Assembly (NCBI RefSeq): GCF_037126465.1
Contig: NC_088202.1
Span: 103,075,962 to 103,139,961, forward strand
Length of the DNA: 64,000 nucleotides
From: Ornithodoros turicata
Lineage: Eukaryota > Arthropoda > Arachnida > Ixodida > Argasidae
Reading direction: 5' to 3'
The translations under genes and the position numbers were made by a program. Under the pieces are notes generated by a model that saw nothing but the letters and a program-made list of their open reading frames with translations, had not been told where the DNA came from and searched no databases. Below are positions 38,301-50,300 of this stretch, piece after piece. Each line of letters opens with the position of its first letter. Within the stretch, counting starts at the first letter, position 1.

Positions 38301-41300
38301 AAAGCAACGTTACGTCGAAGCAGGCCGTACCGCAAATAGGTATATGTAGCACAGTTGTCAAATGAAAAAAAAAAAAAAAGAACCATGATTTTAGGGAAAA
38401 TATGGCCCACTCCTTGAGAAGCACCCTGGATGTAGCCTCTTAGGATCGATTCACACCATGCAACTTTTGCTGCAGTTTTATTCCAGCAATGGTTGCGCGC
38501 AGTTAAAGTTGCAGAGAGCAGTTTGCTTTCACAAGGTGAGCAACTCGCCGCATCGTAGTGTTGAACAAACTCGTGAGGTGGCGCGAGAAAATGTCATCAT
38601 CATCACCTTCGTCCAATCATGCAAGAGCGAGAACTGAAAATACTGTTGACGGTTTGCGAGGACGTGTTCACTGAAATATTTCATATAAACAAAATACAGA
38701 AGCCGACACTGAAGATTTTTGTTTAAGTTTAATTTGTACGAGCTTTCGCGTGGAGGTCCACGCTTCCTCAGGTACAAAGTGAAGTGGTGACACACATAAG
38801 TATATATAGTATAGACATATACACGACTAAACACACTGCTGTACAAAGAAAGGGAAGGGGAAAGGAAAATGTGACCTAAAGGACTTGACTCCCCTCTTCG
38901 TATACGCTTCTGAAATATTTCATGTGAACCGCCGGGGAGGCTGCAGAATTTACGTGTCGGAAATGACGCCACGACGGCCAGTCATTACGATTGGTTGGAT
39001 GCGCCTGAAGGTTGGGAGAAGAATTGCTCGTGGGGCGATCCATGCTGCAGCTCAAGCAAATGCATTGCTCAACCCGTTCACACGGTCACTGCTAAACTAG
39101 GTTGTGCACCACAAGAGTTGCAACGTGTGAATCGACCCTTACTTTACCACCACTGTTGAGATAGCCAAGCAAGCGCCTCTGCATATCACCTGCTCTCGGT
39201 TTGGAAATTTGCCTGTCTGGAAACATACCTTATGATTGATGATTGTAAGCAGAAAGTGTACAGAACCTCAATTACAAGGCAGGTGTTCGTTACTGGAACT
39301 CAGACTGAGCTTCCAGAAGCACCTCGATCAGGACTTTTACACACACATCTTTTAAAAGTATAACTAGACTCACATTAGCTTTTTGCCAATCTGTAATTGA
39401 TCCTGTCAAAAGTTTGGGGCCTGCTTACTCGAATGTTGAGGAGCTTCCTCAGCCCAGCAGCTCCAGTAGTGCTTTTGGGCACGTGCTACAGTACCCAATG
39501 CTGCTCGTGCGTAGAACACTGGCAAAGCTACTGAGGATTCCAGTTCGGAATTTCCTCAGTATTTGTGCAAGCGGGCCCTGGCGAGTCATTTTTTCGTACA
39601 CATGTTTTTACCTGGGCCATTTAATGTGTGCCTTTGAATGGTGAATTATTGATTGAACTGTGAACTGAACCCAGACGTGCGACAAGACACATGGTTTTTC
39701 CAGCTGAGTTTGAGTTTCATGGATGCTTGTTGATGAGCAACTATAAATTGCTCAGCATCAGAAATGTTCTCAAGAATGCAACACATTATTTTACTGACTT
39801 TCGCATTTAAGCATGCTTTGTACTGGGACTTGCAATGAACCTCTTCAGTTTGGCAGGCGGATCTTGTATACTAGGCTTGACGCATGGTCTTAACCCAATA
39901 ACTAGTGCACAATCAAAATGGGCCTGTGTGAAAATTTGGATATCATTTTGTCTTTCTCCAGGCGGAGAGCCGCGTTCCCAAACCCCCAAAGCCCCCTGAT
40001 AAGCCTCTGATGCCTTATATGAGGTACAGTAGAAAGGTAAGAAAAATGGTAAGGATTGAAACGAATCAGTTTTTGCTTATCTTTCCCTTTATAATTATTT
40101 CACATCGAAGCCTCTTTAACTCTTGCGCAGATAATTAATCTATATTCTTTATTTGTGCCATATATTTTGTATGACCATGGTGAATTTTATTCCATCACCA
40201 GTGAGCATGTTTCACACTGTTTGCATCCATAAGCTTGTACTCTTAAAGGGGTTATGACACATGGGTTATTCCCTCTCCCTGCAATCTTGTACACCAATTG
40301 TACTTGAAAGCTGCTTCTTAGCATTGTCTGAACAAGTCACTTTTTATATAACAGACTTCCAAACCTCCACAAAATAAGCCACAATTCTGTATCAAAAAAG
40401 CATGAGGTGAATGATAAAGTTCCGCATCCCCGCATGATAAAGTTCCGAGGGGCAGTGGGGCAGACACTCAATCCCCCACGTAGTTGTGCTAGCGTAAGTA
40501 GGTATATCCCACAAACAAATGTCGTTGACTAACAACGCAGTGTGGGGTTGGTATGACATTTTAGACGCGACGGAGCTACGGAAGACGAGGACAATACGGA
40601 AAACGGCGGTGTGGTGCCTTTCCGTCCTTTCCGTATTGTCCTCGTTTGCCGTATCTCCGTTGTGTCTAAATGTCGTTGATCACACATTTAAAGAAGACAA
40701 CGAAAAGTGCGGAAACAGCTGTAGCAGAAAACGTCTTCTTTCGGTATTTGCCTGCGACATCTCTCAGGGAAGGCTGGGACTTACAAACCATGGTTACCAA
40801 CTTACGTGGTAAATCTCGCTTGCCACAGCCCATGAGTTTCGGTTTCGCTGGGCGGTGAGTGGGTAGCTTTTAGGCATTTGGGCTCCCCTTGATACACTCC
40901 GATTACGGTGAAAATTTCAGGATTTGTTCTGTGCATAATTGTCTCTCTTTAGTGCGGATTTTGCTTTCAAACAAGCACTAAAACAATCCGAAATGACAAG
41001 TTGAAAAATCAAATTTTTCAGGTTTTCTTCGGAGTGTTTATAAATTACCTACGTCAAATATCAATAATTCGGGGCTGTGGCACACTTTGTGTATCCCAGG
41101 ACACAACGCTGCGAAAAACTACATTGCGCTATTTTCTTTTTTCTTTGCGTAAAACCTTGGCAAAGATGAGCAAAAAGTGAGAATATGGTCATGTTCCTCG
41201 CTTTATAGTACAACAGCTGAGCGATGTATAAACAAAAGGGTGCTGTAGTGCATTTGTATAGAAAAAGTGCTTTCCTATGACATCAATACTTCCAACGTCA

Positions 41301-44300
41301 GACAAATAGGAGCGGCGCAATCTCTTGGCAAACATGGCAGTTTTCACAAGAGGAGTGAGACCGAAGCCTTATGGCGATTTCGGGTGATGCATTTGGGGCA
41401 CTTTTTTCTGCCCCGAACCCGAGCGGTAAATTCGGGTGGTGCGGTCCGAGCAAGAGCCGCGTGTTCGGATGATGCACAACGGAGCAGTTTGTTCGCCCCA
41501 AGAGCACTTTTTTGGCTCTTGCTGCGAGAGGCCGAGCCAAAACCGCCCTCAACTCTCTTCTTCCGCTCTCGACGGCGACCATGCGCATATATGCGCCTCG
41601 CGAGTGTCGTCTGCTACGTATTGCTCCTGCGGCTGTCTGCCTGTCACATGTCTTGTCATCTGTCTCTTTGTCGCGTTCACCATTGACGGCATGGATCTTT
41701 ACGAAAGTAGTTGCGATGAAAGTTCAATTGACACCGATAATGTGAATGACAAAGAGGATGATGTGACCTGCTTCTCGCAAGCTATGCTTGTGATCAGGTG
41801 AAAGTGCGCGACGCCGCCAACGACGCTGCCGGAAGTTCACGAACACGACGAACGCACAATGCTAGCGAGCGCAGCGACCCTCGTAGAAGAGCAGTAGAGC
41901 GTCCGACAAATTCGGGTGATGACTACCCCAGAGCGACTCTCACGTAGAGCGTGCACTGGACCTGGGCGCTCTCGCTCGGATTACCAGGTGCATCACCCGA
42001 AATCGCCATTAGGCTAAGCTACAATCTGTCTGTGTTGGCCCTGCAGCATGCACAATTTCGTAAAGCAGGCTTCACCTCATGCAGGGAAGCGCCAGGTGAA
42101 GCCCACTTTCGGGAGCTGTCTGAGGTGTTTCCATTTGGTGAATAGTCGGATATTCGGCAATCCGAATATTGGGTATTTCGTTCGCGAATGAAATACTTCT
42201 AGTGATTGATATTTGATTCAGATTCAAGAACTCGAATATCGGCACACTCCTAAAAATAAGGGATTCCGTGCCAAACGAAGGATTCCGCGATATTTCGTGG
42301 AATCGCGGAAAACCCGGGGCATTACTTATATTTCAAAAGTGGTCGAGGTCACACACAACACAGACATCACATCTGGAGCTACCCTGTTGGTTTAAGAGAG
42401 ACACCCTGCTCACCGAGCATTTACACAGGACAGTTAGTGGAAACGGACAGGTCTGTCTGCAACCACTTATCAGGCTCCGTGAATGACAGTTCTCGTTTTC
42501 CTGTACTGTGGTTGAGCAGAAGAAATGGGAGCTTTAATGGAAAAGTTCCCTTTATGCGTTGTGTGTATTCCGTAATGCAAGAAACCGGCTCTCTTTTCTC
42601 CTACTTCGACACGCAAGCGTTTCTCACGTGAAGACTTGTAGCAGTGCCATGTTAAGTATGTAGTGCTTTAATCCATGTGCAGATTTGAATTACTATTCCA
42701 TTCAATGCAGGTTTGAATTTCCATAGACCTTTTGTCGCAGACAGTGAACATTATTAGTTAGAACATTATTACATAGTTTTCTTTTTACATTTGTAATATG
42801 TATAATGTGCCTGATAAACCAAATTTTTACCTGTATCATATTATTCCAGAAATTTTACACCCAAATTCACCCTAATTGGATGCCACTGTTTTCCCGCACG
42901 TTTACCCCCAGAATATGGCAAAAAATATTACCCGAAAACCTCAGACCCTATTTATTGTGCATCCTTTTTCAAGAGAACGAGCATAGATGAGCTATGGCTT
43001 GCCTGAGGCTTCATTGGTTGGCGCACGCTCTGAATTCCCTCACACTCCCTCAAGGCTTCAGCGATTGCGGAGTACTAGAGAAACAAGTCGCACAATAGAT
43101 CATTCCTTTTGTAATGATAGTGCAGATCATTTTCTTGCAACCACAAGGGAAATCTGCGTGAAACATTTCCTGCCCGCTGTTTGTTCTCGTGTGAGCTTAT
43201 TCTCGGACACAAAACTATGTCGCATGCAGTGCTATCCCACAGAGTCCTCTCGCTTCGTAATTAGAGATCTACATGTGTGTGCTTCTGTGTTGCCGATAAT
43301 TATCTCCACACATTATCCCATGTGACTCTATCTAAAATAGCAATAGGGGGTTTTCATAAGTTGGCGCCATCTAGTTAAAGGCGAGCCAACTACACTCTTG
43401 TAGCACACGTCCGCCATATTTTGGGCAAGGATGGGAGCATTGCCCCCGCGCGGACAGCAATGCTCTGTTTGAACCGCGCGCCTGGGGTGATCTTTTGACG
43501 TCCGCCGCCTGGGACTTGGTCTGCTTTCTCATCGAAGCATCGCTCTTTTCATGAGTGGATCATCCATCTGCATTTGTGATGTCAGTCTGTTGTTGCGTGC
43601 CCTTCTGCATCCAGCTAGGCGTGAGAGACGCCGAAGGAAACAAGGCGTGTGTACAAACTGTTTGGCGGCAAAAGTTATCATGATACATGGCTTTCCAAAT
43701 AACTATCGTCAGAAGCGTTCCGTTGTCATTCTCGATGGACGAACTATAAATACCTCGCATATGCGAAGGCATAGAACATAATAGGATATTAGGAAACACC
43801 CGCGAAAGCATGCAACAGTAGGATCCCATGTTCAAAATACACGACTGGTCTTGAAATGTGCATAAGAAACACAATAAACCATGCAAAAATATGATGTGCC
43901 GTACCTGGAAGTCGACAGGGCGACGCCAATGGAAGTTGAACCCGTATATGATACGCATAATAACTGTTCTCTCTAGCGCGACCAGTCGAGCCAGATGCAC
44001 TCATATGTTCACAAAAGGCATCCACACGTCTTTAGGAGAACCCATGTTGTATGTTCGTCAAGTCTCTCGAACACTGAATATTCTCGTTTGCCATCGCACG
44101 TTCGCTTACCATACACGGAGCCACATGTACGACGTGCCAAAGATATGGCCGACTGTCGTCTGCTAGAAGGTCGTCAGACTGACTTTTGAAAAGGGTCTAT
44201 TGCTGCAGAGTGGTTACCATGTGAGCCCATTTAGCGTATATGCCAGAAGGGAAATGGCGACGTTTCAGGTGACATGAAGCCAAGGCTTGGTAATACTGCT

Positions 44301-47300
44301 ACCAAAGTAGGTACTCAGAAAATTGATATTTAGATGCGCTGAGGTGCTCCAAAGTCCTTCAAAATCCATATTTCGATGCTACAAAAAATGGCTTCAAATT
44401 ACATTTTCGGAGTAGCATGACTGTGTACTGAAAAACATTGTTTTGTTAAAAATTGAGGTGTCATGGCCCCTTTGAGTACACAGCACGCATTATCAAGGTG
44501 TGCCTTTTAAGTATGGGTTTATCATCAGTATTACTGCTGCAGTTAAATATGTTTTATGGTGTATATCTGACGTTCTATCGTGTGGTTTCGCTTTTGCTAT
44601 ATGTAACTTTTTGTCTGCCTACATAACCAAATTCTTCTTTTACCAAGTGAGTTAGTGGAAGCGCTTCAGGGCTGTCTGCATAGACTACGAGAATGTGTTG
44701 CTAACAGCTGCAGAAAAGCTTGTATATACTTAAAAGTTGAATTATACTAGATGAGACATCTGGTTATTTCAAGATGAGGTACGAGGCAGGGAAACGTAAC
44801 TACTTTTTCGTTTACGTTACAGCCTCTGTTACTGGCCCATATTTGTTTCTGTTCCGTTCCCGCAAGCGCTGTTGTTGCTTTCAGTTACATCCCTCCCCCG
44901 GTTCCTTTCCTTTCCTCTTTTTTTTTAAACCTCTACATACACATTACCTCTATGTATACATTGTGGAACCTATTTTGAGGACTTTCAGGATATGAATAGA
45001 CAACATTTATTCAAAAATATAGCGTGGGGTTTCTTTGAACACCTAATACTGCAAGAGTACAAATTTTTGCGAGGACTTAATTTTTGTGATGAAACTTTTT
45101 CAGGAAATTAAGGTTCCGCGAAATATAGGTAGCGGGGATGAAAAAGTATGGGCACTGGATTTCGCGGCGACATGAGTTCCACAAAAAGACAAATCAACTT
45201 GCATGACAACCTTTATTCTCACAAATTCGTTCTTGTCAAACATTTCTATAATTGAAACGCCACTTCAACAACACTAGTTTATTTGCATAGTGTATCATCT
45301 GGCATTGCAGATAGAATGGTGTAAATCCAGGCTAGCTGGTGGATAAATTCCATGATATGCAAGCCTGAGCGATGGGCAAAACATGTAAACAAACATGAAG
45401 GCTCAAAACCAGCAAGACGTTTAATTGATAACAACGAACTTCATGAACACATTGCAGATACCTGCTTTCACAAAACCAGCACATAGCCACTCCGAAGCAG
45501 TGTCATGAACCACCGATCTCCCCGATCTTGCGATTTCCACTTCCACACGAATTCGCGAAATTAAGGTCCCACAAAATATTCCCGAAGCACGATCCCACAT
45601 AAATTCTGGAATTATTAAGACAGCAAAATTAACCACTTTTACAGTATGTGAACATGGTTTTCACGAATGTTTACTCGCGCTTGCAACTTGTAAGTCGCCA
45701 TAATCGTATACAAACTATGCCTCTATATACTACTATACGCTACTACTACTATATACTATTTATTTATATGCTCCAGATGCTCCAGTTTGATAGTTCATTT
45801 TAGTTCTAGTTCACTTCGTTCAGCTTTATTTATACATTTATCTAAATGATTTGGCAAAGGATTGTAAATCTTTGGCTCCTGCGGTACCCGAATTATTACC
45901 GTAAATATATTCCATTTCTCTTTACGATATTCTGAGTGCGATATCCGTTTCTGTTGCCGCTACCCGCTACATTTCCGGTACAATACCTTTTCTGTTACCT
46001 TTCCCTGGTGCAGGGATCCCGAGAGGTCTTTGACTGAAATTTGCATTGCTCCCAAGTTGTGTGATATTAGTATTAGATACATAATATGGTACGTTGAAGT
46101 TGAAAATATGCACATTGAAAATGCAGGCCTCTTGCATGAACTAACAGCTAATGTGTCGTAAATGTATTTTGTTTCTTCTTAGATACTTGCATTAATTTTG
46201 AAGACTGATTTCTGTTTTAGATTACCAGTTATTTTAGAGGAATACTTCCGTTTTCTTTTCCATTGCAATCACAAAATTCAGTATCATGTGAATGCACATT
46301 TGTAGGATATGCCATAGTTCTAAGTTTCTGAGTGCCACTACAGAAATTTTCATTGCAGTATTGTTTTCTGTTTCAATGAGGCATGTTCATGATGGTGCCG
46401 GCAGATTTCTTTTAATCTTATTTCTCACTTATTCAAGAGAGCACAAATCGGTAATAGTGTATTGTTTAAGATTGGGGATGAGCCTGTTCCAATGGCAACA
46501 TTAATGCCCTGATTCCTTGATATTCCAGTTGATTGCCTTGAAATTTGTTGCTCAACTTAGTGTATGTTGGTCATTATTCGTGTGTCAGCATTATATCATT
46601 TGTCTCTGTGTGTATTTCTGTTTGTCTGCCTAATTGTTCCCTGTGCAAGAGTGAGAGCTGCTCCTGATGCTCTAATCCAATAATGGCTCGATTTGTCTTG
46701 CACAGCATTAGACTTCTGGCAGTATTAAAGTAAATTGTGTGCGATTGGCAGCAGAGCATTAGTAGGCTGGCTCTCGAGGTGGAGACGTGGACAGTGACCT
46801 TGAGCATGCTTTTTTGTGTTGTACAGTGAATGTTTTGTTGCATGACCTTGTGCATGTGTGTGCCTACATCACATCGGTCTTTACGCTGACGTGGAGTCAG
46901 CTTGCATGGTGGTCCATTTTCAGGTATGGGATCAGGTGAAGGCAACAAATCCAGATCTAAAGCTGTGGGAAATTGGCAAAATAATTGGCCAAATGTGGAG
47001 GGAGCTTCCTGATGAAGCCAAGCAAGAATACATTGACGACTATGAAACTGAAAAGGTGGGTGTCATCGTGTGTATCGTTTTGCCTTCTTGGAAAGCACAG
47101 CAGAGGTACCAAAGACAGTGGTACTTACCCTGTCATGCCTTTAATGAGTGCAATCCTTAGCTTGAAAATTAATTAAAATTAAAGAAATTGACTACAAATT
47201 GCACTTTGTACAATGTGCCTTTTGATCTATTCCTGCAAATTCACATGGCACTTCTTACCAGCACTTTTCATTTCTCATGAGGTGCTCCCACATTTCTAGA

Positions 47301-50300
47301 ACTACAAGCAGATGTGTCATCACATATAATTTTCTTTCTATTGTAGCCTCGTGTAAGGTAAGTTTTTGGCATAGCGCAAGAGTGAAACTAGACACAGTGA
47401 ATTTATTTATTTTTTAAATCATTGTAAAGAAGGTTCAGCATTTAATACGAACGGAAACCTAATATAGTGACACATAAAACCATACTAGATTTGCTGTGTG
47501 TGGTGCATGTAAGTCTGATTGTGACTAATCACATTTGCGTAGATGGAATATAACGAGGCCTTGAAATCGTATCACAATTCTCCTGCTTACCAAGCATGGG
47601 TTGCTGCTAAAGTCAGAGGTGAGCACGATGCAAGGAATTTATGTAAATTTTTCTGTAATTAAAGATCAGTGAAGTTGCTTATTTCCTGTGCCTTGTTTTC
47701 CCTTCAGCACAACAAGCAGCAGAGGAAAGAGAAGCACTGGAACGCAGCCCATCTGTTGTGAGTTCGGTCAGTAGAAACTAGAAGTGTCTCTATGTGAAAG
47801 CTGTTGCTGGTTGCGCTTTAAAGTACAGAGCATGATATTAGAAAAGATAGCGTGTTGCATCCAGTTCTTAATCATCTGCAAGAGATGCTGGCTGTTTTTA
47901 AAGTGCCACTGTGGACTTAAAAAGCAATATTTATTTTATTTTCTATTATAATAAGTCAACCATGTTCAAAGCCACAGTACGCAAAATATAAATGCCTTCA
48001 GGGCACCCCACCACGAGCTTTGCAGTCTGTATCCTGGCAACAGCGTGCGCACCTTCTCTGTCTGACCTCTCCACTCTGTGTTAGAGGACTTGCAAGCAGC
48101 TGTGTTGAGGAGGCGGAAATCGGACTTCAAGGAGCAATGTTGCCAGAGGTGTGACAGATTGTGTGCCCCCATGATTAAAGCTCCCGGCTTTCCTGCGATT
48201 CTGCGAAGTTGACCATTTTTTGCAGAAGCTGCTCTTTCCCTCAGAATTGTGTGTTTGTTGCAGAATATTTTATATGTTACAGAATTATGTATTTCAATCA
48301 GTCTTCGACGTTTTCATGGGTTGAACCCGTTCAGTCACGACTGATTCTGCTGGTACTTGCACAGCTGAAGGTGCCACGACGAAAAAAGGTTTAAGGACGG
48401 GAATGCCCAAAGAGAGGTCGTCAGAGTTGAATCTAATTTGCTTTGCGCACTAAAAGGTAGGAAGAGTGTGCAGGACGCGGCGCTAAGCGATCTTGAGAGA
48501 GTGCTGCAAATTTTCCCCCTTTTCTTTCCCCCCCTTTTTTTTCTCTTGCCAGCGGAATCCTGCAGGTTTGTAAATCCCATTTCGTGGAAATGTTAATTTT
48601 TCACCGCAGAAATCAAGGAGCTTTACCCATGATATCACACTGCTCAAAACTAGAAAATAATTTTCTGGTACAACATCGCACAGAGAAACAAATATTGGAG
48701 AATACAGTGTGCGACATGTGGGTTGCAGTCACATAAATTTGGCAGGATTCTGGAGACGTGAGATCTATTCCCTAATGGCACTTTAAATCCTAATGCCTCC
48801 TATTGCCTATCAACAAATTTGTGATCATATCCTGTGCACATGGAGATGAGCCTTGCGTGCCAGTCACAGCATGTTCACTTCGTAGGAACAGGCTTTCTGT
48901 TGCATTTCTACTTAATTTTTGCTTTGAATGTAGTTTATTTTATCTATACTTTATCTTACATAAATGGAAAGTTTTTAATGCTCTTCACAATCGTACAGTA
49001 CTTGAATGCTGATTTCTGTAATTGATAGGTGTTAGGTTCTGTCAAGTTTATGTGCTTCTCCATTTGTGTGTATGTAGGGTGCAGACTAGAGCACTGCATT
49101 TTCCCAGTCTACCCGGAAAACCCGAGCCCAGCCCGGCCCGCGGGCCGAAATCGGGCCTCAAAGTAATTTTGACTGCATGGGTGCGTTGTTGGCCATACAG
49201 TCACCACGTCGCTTTGTATCGCATCTCGTCACGGCGGCGCTAATGGGATGACGACACCCTCCCACTGACCAGCAACGTGATTCTAACAAACCGTCATTTG
49301 CCTCCTCTTCTTTTTCTCGTTTTCCGCGACGCTGCTGTGCCGGTACTCACCATACCAGATGCCTTCTTGCAGCTTCAAAAAATGAAAAATCTTTCTAATA
49401 TCAGGAATGTCGGTACTTTCATTGAATATCATTCTTTTTATCAAATAAAGTTGCCATTTATGCACTGACATGAAGGCAGTTCTACATAAATATGAATATA
49501 CATACAGGTCATAAATATAAGTTAGCCAATCAGAGATCCTCAAGTGTCGTCTGCTAGCTCTGCCGCTCTGCTGCAACGCAAATCGTTAGACACTTGTCAG
49601 CTCCTGCATCCCCAACAACGAGAAAAGTTCCAAAGAAGAATTTTTTACTGCCGATTGGTAAGTTTTGCACTTTTATGAGGAATGAACATACTAGCGAAGG
49701 GATATTAACGTCCCTACAAGGGTCATGGACGAGAAGCGTCCAATTGTAGTTGTCTACATGTTGATTTACAGGTACGGCAGTGAGTGCAACTCAGAAGGTC
49801 CAGCTCCTGGCCTTCGTGGAACAGCACCCGGAGCTCTGCAACAACCGTCAGTTCATGCGGGGGGAGAAACAAAAGAAGACAGGATAAAGAAATGGGAGGA
49901 CATAGCGTCCCGCCTAAACTCCCTCGGCGGCATAGTTAAGAATCCACCGGGTGGCAAGTTTTATGAAAAAACTGTAGATACGGCATCCGCAGGAATTCAC
50001 GGGCCAGCCTAACGAACATCTTGAGCACTGGTGAAGGTGGTGGCATGGCCGTACCCGAGGGAACAGAGCGCGTCGTTGACGTTGCATCTTTTCTTCGGGG
50101 TCTCGATTCTCATGTTATGGCCCGGGTGGCTTGGACACAGTGGGGGATGTTGTCGGTGGTGCCAACCCCACTGAAGATGGTGTGTTGCTGCAGCCCGAAG
50201 TAAGTGTTCTGCCTCAAATCACCGTACCATCAGTTACTGTAACCCCCGTGCTGGCCACGCGAAAGGACAATAAACACACATACAGATGCACTGAGCTTGC

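Larger units (their letters stand above)
36264..38429. mobile_element. TIR element, ACAGGGTG family, copy 2, with nested MITEs
   Basis: Left end CGGGGTGTTTTCGTTC and inverted right end CCAGGGTGCTTCTCAAGG, with about 130 bp of terminal similarity (ACATATACCTATT, TTCATGGTTC-like). It shares internal blocks with 24883-26416 (compare 37270-37440 with 25310-25460). Nested: a TTA-flanked element (36405-37257) and a TA-flanked MITE (37872-38299). Lies in SMARCE1 intron 3. Confidence 0.72.
40246..44473. mobile_element. Large TIR-bounded composite region
   Basis: AAGGGGTTATGACAC at the left and, inverted, AAAGGGGCCATGACACCT at the right. Only the tips match, so the link over 4.2 kb is tentative. Inside are a short palindrome (40555-40674), a TTA-flanked element (41372-42008), part of an AATATTCG element (42028-42250) and a CGGGTTT-family fragment (42840-42952). 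Lies in SMARCE1 intron 4. Confidence 0.45.

Noticed and set aside
41267..41801. Long overlapping ORFs on both strands
   Set aside because: They coincide with the GC-rich TTA-flanked element 41372-42008 and cross its boundary; composition explains them.
43551..44189. Overlapping ORFs on both strands around 43.5-44.2 kb
   Set aside because: Neither strand gives a known domain or compatible splice sites; the CpG-richer stretch at 43430-43540 alone is not enough to call a gene or promoter.
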